A stretch of DNA of 64,000 nucleotides from Bacillus cabrialesii (GTDB lineage Bacteria > Bacillota > Bacilli > Bacillales > Bacillaceae): the NCBI RefSeq assembly GCF_004124315.2, contig NZ_CP096889.1, forward strand, positions 246,001-310,000, written 5' to 3'. This document shows, one piece after another, positions 58,676-64,000 of this stretch. The position numbers and the translations under genes were made by a program. Each line of letters opens with the position of its first letter. Positions within the stretch are counted from its first letter, which is position 1. Below the pieces are notes generated by a model, which saw only the letters and a list, made by a program, of their open reading frames with translations, had not been told where the DNA came from and ran no database searches.

Positions 58676-59368
58676 ATGTTGATGAATTTGATCAGAATCG
58701 AATTAAGAAAAATGAAGTTGGGCTGGTACGTCAGGGGTGCCCTCATTGCCAACCTGATTCTCATTGGCTTTTTGTGGCTGGTCTGTTATTCCGAAAAAGC
58801 CGAAAGCGGGGTTTCGTTCCAAAGCACGGAGGAAGCGTTTCTCATCATCGGCACTTTCGTCAGAGCGGTATTTATCGTTTTTGGCGCGGTGCTGATCTCA
58901 AAATTGGTGATTTCCGAATATAAAAACAAAACCATTCTTGTGATGTTCACGTACCCGATCAGCCGGAAAAAGCTGCTCACTGCTAAGCTTATAATCGCAG
59001 GCGGACTGACCTTTATCACAATCTTACTATCAAATATACTCATAGCCGCTGATTTCTTTTGGCTCAACTCGATCTACCATTTCATACCGGGAGAGCTTAC
59101 TTCTGAAATCATTTCTCAGCAGGCCATAAAAATGGCGGTTTTCGCTTTTGGCGCCGCTGGAACCAGTTTAGTTCCCATCTTTTTTGGGATGCGTAAACAT
59201 TCGGTTCCGGCAACCATCATTTCGTCTGTCGTGATTGTTATGCTTATCAGTTCAACAAGCCCGGGTTTCTCCATTTCGTCTGTTGTTTATATCCCATTAT
59301 CTTTGGCAGCCTTCGGTTTGTTTTTTTCATACATGGCGATCAGGAACGCAGACAAACAGGATGCGTAA
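58676..59368 (+). CDS. ycbO: ABC exporter permease YcbO
   Basis: 228-230 residues with six membrane segments, ABC-2/BcrB type (LIRIELRKMKLGWYVRGALIANLILIG; later VFAFGAAGTSLVPIFFGM). Starts ATG 58676 or 58682, with GAAGGAGA upstream. 12 bases after ycbN. Followed by a strong terminator shared with ycbP. Confidence 0.9.
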   Translation: MLMNLIRIELRKMKLGWYVRGALIANLILIGFLWLVCYSEKAESGVSFQSTEEAFLIIGTFVRAVFIVFGAVLISKLVISEYKNKTILVMFTYPISRKKLLTAKLIIAGGLTFITILLSNILIAADFFWLNSIYHFIPGELTSEIISQQAIKMAVFAFGAAGTSLVPIFFGMRKHSVPATIISSVVIVMLISSTSPGFSISSVVYIPLSLAAFGLFFSYMAIRNADKQDA

Positions 59369-59385
59369 AAAAAGGCGCCCAATAT

Positions 59386-59424
59386 TCAGAAAGAGCCGGT
59401 GCCGCCAGCACCGGCCCTTTCTGC
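59386..59424. terminator. Bidirectional terminator ycbO / ycbP
   Basis: AGAAAGAGCCGGTGC-CGCCA-GCACCGGCCCTTTCT, a very stable GC-rich stem between convergent genes. Confidence 0.85.
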
Positions 59425-59810
59425 TATGAATCTGTTCTTGTTTCAAGATAATGCTTCTTGCCAATCTCTTTGCTCATCATATAAAAGTGGAAGCAATATT
59501 CACCGATTGCCATGGCGATCGCGCCGAATAAAGCCGCCAAAGCAACTTCACCGCCAGTCATCCCCATAGAAAGCGGCATGCCCATCAGCCAAATGACGAG
59601 AAAGGCTAGACCGAAATCAGCTAAAGTAGCAATCATATTATTCCATCTCGGCAATACATAAAGATCGCCCAGCAAATAGGAAATAACCCCTAACACAATC
59701 GTCATTAAGAGCGTATCACCAAACGTGAAACCAAAGCCCAGACCAAGCACTAGATACAACACAATAATCGTCATAATACCTTTAATCGCGAGCGCTTTCA
59801 CATGGGTCAT
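59424..59810 (-). CDS. ycbP: DUF2512-family membrane protein YcbP
   Basis: 128 residues with four hydrophobic segments (IMTIIVLYLVLGLGFGF, LLMTIVLGVISYLLGDLYVLP, DFGLAFLVIWLMG, GEVALAALFGAIAMAIGEYCFH). This is the YndM/YcbP DUF2512 pattern, often sporulation-associated; function unknown. AAGGAGGTAC lies before the ATG. Convergent with ycbO. Confidence 0.85.
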   Translation of the reverse strand: MTHVKALAIKGIMTIIVLYLVLGLGFGFTFGDTLLMTIVLGVISYLLGDLYVLPRWNNMIATLADFGLAFLVIWLMGMPLSMGMTGGEVALAALFGAIAMAIGEYCFHFYMMSKEIGKKHYLETRTDS

Positions 59811-59922
59811 TCCAAAGTACCTCCTTCTGTGATTCGATTTGTTATGTATGATTCCTCAAATGCAGAAAGTTAAACCTTATACTGTGTTTTTACAGTTCAT
59901 GTAAAGGAAGTGAGCCGTTTGT

Positions 59923-61161
59923 ATGAAAGGGAAAATGTTCACCACATTGATGCTGATGTGTATGCTTGCCGGAGGCGGATGCAAACCAGTTGAAGAATCG
60001 GCAGCCTCTGTTCAATCACCTGATCCGCCTGATTCTGCCAAAAACAAAGTTTATGACATGGATGAGGATTTTATTGAAGCGGAGCGTATATTCGGAACCG
60101 AGTTGTTTCAAAACATGTCCGATAAAGACGGATTAACGGACAATCTGCTGATCTCCCCATACAGCTTGCAGCAAGTGCTGATGATGACTGCAAATGGAGC
60201 GGATCGAGATACATTAAAAGAAATAAAAGCTGCTCTATATTTGTCGGACATTCATGACCATGCCATAAATGAGTCATCGTTCGCGCTCATGAAAAGGTTT
60301 GAGTCTTTGTCTGAAGGGGATCTCCGGACAGCTAATGCCATATGGTCAAAGCTTGAGGCAAAACCAGATTTTAAACAAACGATTAAACAATTCTTCCTAG
60401 GCAGTGTCTTTCAAATGAATGACAATATTCAGGCCGCAAAGAACTCGATCAATCAGTGGACGGCTCACCAAACAAAAGGGCATATTGACGACATAGCGGA
60501 TCATCTTTCTCCGGAAGCTGTTTCTCTTTTGGTAAACGCCGTCTACTTTCAAGAAAAGTGGGCGCTGCCGTTTGACAGGCATGTGACCGCTGAGGAGCAT
60601 TTTTTTCTGCCTGGCGGATCGGCCAAAAAGCTGCTTATGATGAAGCAGACTGCACGCCTCGAATACCTAGAAAATGAACTGTTTCAAGCAGTAAAGCTTC
60701 CATATGAAGATCAACATCTTTCTTTCACTTTATTTCTGCCGAAGAAAAAGCCGGATTCATTCATGTCTCTCTTTACAAATCAAAATATAAAAGCATGGGA
60801 CAGCGCATTTCAGCCAAAAACAGTGAAGCTGAGTCTGCCCCGTTTTGCGCTGAAAGGAAAGTATAACGCAAAACATGTTCTTCAAGATATGGGGATGAAA
60901 TCCGTCTTTTCTGAAGCTGACTTTTCCAGAATGTTTACTGAAGGCCGCGGTGTTTCAATCGATGATGTGAATCACCATACATTTATCAAGGTGGATGAAT
61001 CAGGAACCGAGGCTGCGGCCGCTTCGTCAGCGGAAATTGTTGAGTCCGCACTTGCGCCGGGGGTTACCTTAACTGCCAACCGCCCGTTTTTCTTTGTTAT
61101 CACAGATGAACAAACAACAAGCCTTTTGTTTTTAGGCTTTGTCGCAAATCCGAATGAATAA
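59923..61161 (+). CDS. Serpin (serine protease inhibitor) with lipoprotein-like signal
   Basis: 412 residues. The N-terminal signal (residues ~1-20, FTTLMLMCMLAGGGC) ends in an atypical lipobox (Gly at -3), then a Ser/Pro-rich linker to about residue 45. The serpin core follows: NLLISPYSLQQVLMM, LVNAVYFQEKWALPF, LSFTLFLPKKK, and the C-terminal signature NRPFFFVITDEQTTSLLFLGFVANP. The reactive-centre hinge is ESGTEAAAASS, the Gly-Thr-x-Ala pattern of inhibitory serpins. By canonical counting P1 falls at Ser in IVESALA, so targets such as elastase- or subtilisin-like proteases are plausible. AAAGGAAGTGAG upstream. I do not place this gene in 168. Confidence 0.9.
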   Translation: MKGKMFTTLMLMCMLAGGGCKPVEESAASVQSPDPPDSAKNKVYDMDEDFIEAERIFGTELFQNMSDKDGLTDNLLISPYSLQQVLMMTANGADRDTLKEIKAALYLSDIHDHAINESSFALMKRFESLSEGDLRTANAIWSKLEAKPDFKQTIKQFFLGSVFQMNDNIQAAKNSINQWTAHQTKGHIDDIADHLSPEAVSLLVNAVYFQEKWALPFDRHVTAEEHFFLPGGSAKKLLMMKQTARLEYLENELFQAVKLPYEDQHLSFTLFLPKKKPDSFMSLFTNQNIKAWDSAFQPKTVKLSLPRFALKGKYNAKHVLQDMGMKSVFSEADFSRMFTEGRGVSIDDVNHHTFIKVDESGTEAAAASSAEIVESALAPGVTLTANRPFFFVITDEQTTSLLFLGFVANPNE

Positions 61162-61243
61162 ATTTCAAAACTTCTCCTGTCCCTCCGTCATCACTTTTGC
61201 AGTAATGAAATATGATGAAAGGAGATCAAGGGGAGGTGACGTG

Positions 61244-61672
61244 ATGGCGGTCGTGAGAGCTACGAGTGCGGATGTCGATTTGATGGCAAGGCTGCTCAGA
61301 GCGGAAGCGGAAGGTGAAGGAAAGCAGGGGATGCTGCTTGTCGGCAACGTGGGAGTGAATCGGCTGCGGGCGAATTGCTCAGATTTTAAAGGCCTCCGCA
61401 CCATCAGGCAGATGATTTTTCAGCCGCACGCGTTTGAGGCTGTGACTCATGGATATTTTTATCAAAGAGCTCGCGATAGCGAGCGTGCCCTTGCACGCCG
61501 GTCGATTAATGGTGAAAGGCGCTGGCCTGCAAAATTTAGTTTATGGTATTTCAGGCCGGAGGGAAACTGTCCGGCCCAGTGGTATAATCAGCCTTTGGTG
61601 GCCAGATTCAAGTCGCATTGCTTCTATCAGCCGACGGCGGAAACGTGTGAAAATGTTTATAACACATTTTAG
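61244..61672 (+). CDS. cwlJ: Spore cortex-lytic hydrolase CwlJ
   Basis: 142 residues from ATG 61244, behind GGGGAGGTGACG; the frame is open upstream but has no other ribosome binding site. Hydrolase_2/SleB-type domain: LMARLLRAEAEGEGKQGMLLVG with the catalytic Glu, NRLRANC, FEAVTHGYFYQRA and a conserved end WYFRPEGNCPAQWYNQ. Degrades cortex during germination, especially with Ca-dipicolinate; made in the mother cell and held in the coat. Length equals that of 168 CwlJ. Confidence 0.95.
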   Translation: MAVVRATSADVDLMARLLRAEAEGEGKQGMLLVGNVGVNRLRANCSDFKGLRTIRQMIFQPHAFEAVTHGYFYQRARDSERALARRSINGERRWPAKFSLWYFRPEGNCPAQWYNQPLVARFKSHCFYQPTAETCENVYNTF

Positions 61673-61677
61673 AAGCA

Positions 61678-61707
61678 GGACGCCGTTCAAATTGAACGGT
61701 GTTTTTC
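61678..61707 (+). terminator. cwlJ terminator
   Basis: ACGCCGTTCAA-ATTGAACGGTGT followed by TTTTC. Confidence 0.85.
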
Positions 61708-61777
61708 TTTGAAAACAGATACAATGGAAAATATTCCTGTGAGATAATTGAAAAAAAGAGCTGACGGAGATGAAAAA

Positions 61778-62509
61778 ATGGCAACAATCGACCTGCAAAA
61801 GAAAAGCGTAAAGATCGTACTGGAGAAAAAGCAATTAACGAAGGTGACGGCTCGTGTCGGACTGGTGCTTGATATTACGGGTTCAATGAGAACGCTCTAC
61901 AAAAACGGAACGGTTCAAAACGTGGTGGAGCGGATTTTGGCAGTGGCTGATCAATTTGATGATAACGGCTTGCTGGATGTATGGGTGTATGATAACGAAT
62001 TCTCCCGATTAAAGCCAGTTTCTGAAAAGGATTTTTCAGGCTATGTCGATCGTGAAATTTTGAATAATGACCGCTTGCATAAATTCGGCAGAAATGATGA
62101 GCCGCCGGTCATGAAAGACGTGCTGCGCAAATATGTTGCGGAGGAACCAAGTTTATATCCCGCATTCATCGTATTTATCAATGACGGGGGCTGTAAGAAG
62201 TCGATCAAACCGATCATTAAAGCTTCCTCTGATAAACCGGTGTTCTGGCAGTTTGTCGGCATCGGAAACGGAAACTTCGATTTTCTTAATCAACTGGATA
62301 CGTTAGAAGGGCGTGTCGTTGATAATACGAACTTCCTTCATATCGAAGAGATTGACCGCATTTCTAATGATGAGCTTTATGACGCCCTGCTTACTGAATT
62401 TCCATTTTGGCTGAAAAAAGCGCGGGAAAAAGGAATTGTAAGAGAACAAGAACCTCCTGCTGAAAAGCCGAAAAAGAAGGGCTTTTTCAGCCGCTTGTTT
62501 TCGAAATGA
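61778..62509 (+). CDS. ycbR: VWA-domain (TerF-like) protein YcbR
   Basis: 243 residues. vWA fold with MIDAS motif DITGSMRTLY (D-x-S-x-S variant: D-I-T-G-S) and the downstream FINDGG; similar to the C-terminal VWA of TerF and to tellurite-resistance-associated proteins. The C-terminus is Lys/Pro-rich (EQEPPAEKPKKKGFFSRLF). The start is ATG 61778 with GGAGATG; an upstream in-frame TTG is rejected. Function unknown. Confidence 0.85.
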   Translation: MATIDLQKKSVKIVLEKKQLTKVTARVGLVLDITGSMRTLYKNGTVQNVVERILAVADQFDDNGLLDVWVYDNEFSRLKPVSEKDFSGYVDREILNNDRLHKFGRNDEPPVMKDVLRKYVAEEPSLYPAFIVFINDGGCKKSIKPIIKASSDKPVFWQFVGIGNGNFDFLNQLDTLEGRVVDNTNFLHIEEIDRISNDELYDALLTEFPFWLKKAREKGIVREQEPPAEKPKKKGFFSRLFSK

Positions 62510-62517
62510 TTGATACG

Positions 62518-62552
62518 GCACTGAGTCATTCTGCGAAATGGCTCGGTGTTTT
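62518..62552 (+). terminator. ycbR terminator
   Basis: CACTGAGTCATT-CTGCG-AAATGGCTCGGTG followed by TTTTTG. Confidence 0.8.
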
Positions 62553-62681
62553 TGTTTTTTTAAGATCATGTGAAGAAAAATAGTCCGAATGGGCGGCTTG
62601 CAAACGACAGGATATGCAGAAAACGCGCCATTCAGCCAGCTTTCGGCATGTTTCAGCGCCAGGTTTGTGAGTGAAGACCTG

Positions 62682-62750
62682 TTTACAATGTTCAGCGCTT
62701 ACATTTGGTTCACACTTCTTCACAACCATTTAACAAAGATTCCCTATAAT
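62682..62750 (+). promoter_or_regulatory. Pho box and SigA -10 of phoD
   Basis: Repeated TT(A/C)ACA units: TTTACA 62682, TTACAT 62699, TTCACA 62709, TTCACA 62719 and TTAACA 62730, spaced about 10-11 bases. They are followed by -10 TATAAT at 62745-62750. This is the tandem PhoP-binding arrangement for phosphate-starvation induction. Confidence 0.88.
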
Positions 62751-62783
62751 GAAGTCGATCAATGAGAAGAGAGGGGATCTTGA

Positions 62784-64000
62784 ATGGCACACGACAATCG
62801 TTTTGATGAATGGGTACAGAAACTGAAAGAGGAAAGCTTTCAAAACAATACGTTTGACCGCCGCAAATTTATTCAAGGAGCGGGGAAGATTGCAGGACTT
62901 TCTCTTGGATTGACCATTGCTCAGTCAGTTGGGGCATTTGAAGTAAATGCCGCGCCAAAGTTCTCGAGCTATCCATTTACATTGGGGGTCGCATCGGGTG
63001 ATCCGCTTTCTGACAGTGTTGTGCTGTGGACGCGCCTGGCGCCAGATCCACTGAACGGCGGGGGAATGCCTAAACAAGCGGTGCCTGTCAAATGGGAGGT
63101 CGCAAAGGATGAGCATTTCCGCAAGATCGTGAGAAAGGGCACTGAAATGGCCAAGCCAAGTCTCGCCCACTCTGTTCACGTCGAAGCGGATGGGCTTGAG
63201 CCGAACAAAGTGTACTATTACCGCTTCAAAACCGGACATGAACTAAGCCCTGTCGGAAAAACAAAAACATTGCCAGCCCCTGGCGCCAACGTGCCGCAAA
63301 TGACCTTTGCCTTCGCTTCCTGCCAGCAATATGAGCATGGATATTATACGGCCTACAAGCATATGGCGAAGGAAAAGCTTGATCTTGTTTTCCATCTCGG
63401 TGATTACATATATGAATACGGCCCAAATGAGTATGTATCAAAAACAGGAAATGTGCGCACGCACAGCAGCGCGGAAATCATTACGCTCCAAGACTATCGG
63501 AACCGCCATGCCCAATACCGTTCTGACGCCAACCTAAAAGCAGCACATGCGGCGTTCCCTTGGGTTGTGACGTGGGATGACCATGAAGTCGAAAATAACT
63601 ATGCCAATAAAATACCGGAAAAAGGACAGTCCGTTGAAGCCTTCGTGCTCCGCCGCGCAGCTGCGTATCAGGCGTACTATGAACATATGCCGCTCCGCAT
63701 CTCCTCTCTGCCGAATGGCCCGGATATGCAGCTGTACCGGCACTTTACGTATGGCAACCTGGCGTCCTTCAATGTCCTTGATACCCGCCAGTACAGGGAT
63801 GATCAAGCCAATAACGACGGCAATAAGCCGCCTTCTGATGAATCGCGCAATCCGAATCGGACCCTGTTAGGAAAAGAACAGGAGCAGTGGCTTTTCAACA
63901 ATTTGAGCAGCTCGACCGCCCACTGGAATGTGCTGGCGCAGCAAATTTTCTTTGCGAAGTGGAATTTTGGGACAAGCGCAAGCCCGATCTACAGTATGGA
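62784..64000 (+). CDS. phoD: Alkaline phosphatase/phosphodiesterase PhoD, 3' end cut by the window
   Basis: At least 405 residues are visible. A Tat signal peptide with twin-arginine DRRKFIQGAG and a long hydrophobic core to EVNAAP. Then an N-terminal PhoD_N domain (GVASGDPLSDSVVLWTRLAP) and the PhoD catalytic part with FASCQQYEHGYY, DLVFHLGDYIYE, TWDDHEVENNY and LDTRQYRDD; these Asp/His/Cys residues bind Fe/Ca. Degrades teichoic acids and phosphodiesters under phosphate starvation. The start is ATG 62784 after GAGGGGATC. In 168 the Tat genes tatAd-tatCd follow; here the window ends first. Confidence 0.96.
   Translation, partial: MAHDNRFDEWVQKLKEESFQNNTFDRRKFIQGAGKIAGLSLGLTIAQSVGAFEVNAAPKFSSYPFTLGVASGDPLSDSVVLWTRLAPDPLNGGGMPKQAVPVKWEVAKDEHFRKIVRKGTEMAKPSLAHSVHVEADGLEPNKVYYYRFKTGHELSPVGKTKTLPAPGANVPQMTFAFASCQQYEHGYYTAYKHMAKEKLDLVFHLGDYIYEYGPNEYVSKTGNVRTHSSAEIITLQDYRNRHAQYRSDANLKAAHAAFPWVVTWDDHEVENNYANKIPEKGQSVEAFVLRRAAAYQAYYEHMPLRISSLPNGPDMQLYRHFTYGNLASFNVLDTRQYRDDQANNDGNKPPSDESRNPNRTLLGKEQEQWLFNNLSSSTAHWNVLAQQIFFAKWNFGTSASPIYSM

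Noticed and set aside
1..64000. tRNA, rRNA, insertion sequence or integrase genes
   Set aside because: None was recognised on either strand; the island lacks an identifiable integrase or flanking direct repeats.

Overview
The window is a chromosomal segment of a Bacillus subtilis-group bacterium. Most proteins can be matched from memory to the 168 gene order cypC - ybyB - ybeC - glpQ/glpT - ybeF - ybfA/B - ybfG/H/I - purT - mpr - ybfJ/K - pssA/ybfM/psd - ybfN/O/P/Q - gltP - gamP/A/R - ybgB - ilvK - ybgF - mmuM - glnT/glsA - glnK/L - the glucarate/galactarate cluster - ycbJ - rtpA - ycbK to ycbP - cwlJ - ycbR - phoD. SigA, SigX and SigW type promoters, CcpA cre sites, a CodY-like box, a T-box and strong AGGAGG ribosome binding sites fit that assignment. 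It does not look like 168 itself, because several loci that I do not place in the 168 order interrupt the backbone.

Layout. 1-10.4 kb: end of the fatty-acid hydroxylase cypC, an amino-acid permease, a Na/phosphate cotransporter-PhoU gene, glpTQ, and the ybfA-ybfB regulator/exporter pair. 10.4-21.2 kb is the accessory part: a small membrane protein, the PG-binding/DUF1906 protein YbfG, ybfH, a truncated ybfI, then an AT-rich island with a phage-type late regulator, a holin, a seven-LysM GH19 endolysin and a repeat-rich lipoprotein, followed by a divergent LuxR regulator/methyltransferase pair. 21.3-31.1 kb: purine and phospholipid synthesis (purT, pssA, psd), secreted glutamyl endopeptidase, erythromycin-esterase-like YbfO behind a SigW-type promoter, and TrhO. 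31.1-45.3 kb: uptake and use of glutamate, glucosamine, branched-chain amino acids, S-methylmethionine and glutamine, each with a local regulator or an identifiable control site.

45.4-53.2 kb is a complete glucarate/galactarate pathway to 2-oxoglutarate (kdgD, ycbD, gudP, gudD, the GntR regulator ycbG, garD). Identical GT-N3-AC operators overlap the -10 elements of kdgD and ycbG, and three cre-like sites lie in the cluster. 53.2-55 kb holds two translation-sensing leaders. One is a short peptide containing Arg-Phe-Arg ahead of an intrinsic terminator and a macrolide-phosphotransferase-like gene (ycbJ). The other is a tryptophan T-box plus a Trp-containing leader peptide ahead of anti-TRAP (rtpA). 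56-59.4 kb is a two-component system with an ABC exporter. 59.9-61.2 kb encodes a lipoprotein-like serpin, unusual in this genus, between ycbP and the spore cortex hydrolase cwlJ. The window ends inside phoD, which has a clear Pho box.

Most notable: the macrolide-type attenuator before ycbJ, the orphan lysis cassette that truncates ybfI, the serpin, the altered rtpA leader peptide, and the structured repeat inserted at the purT terminator. Gene names come from recall of the B. subtilis gene order and protein sequences; no database search was possible.
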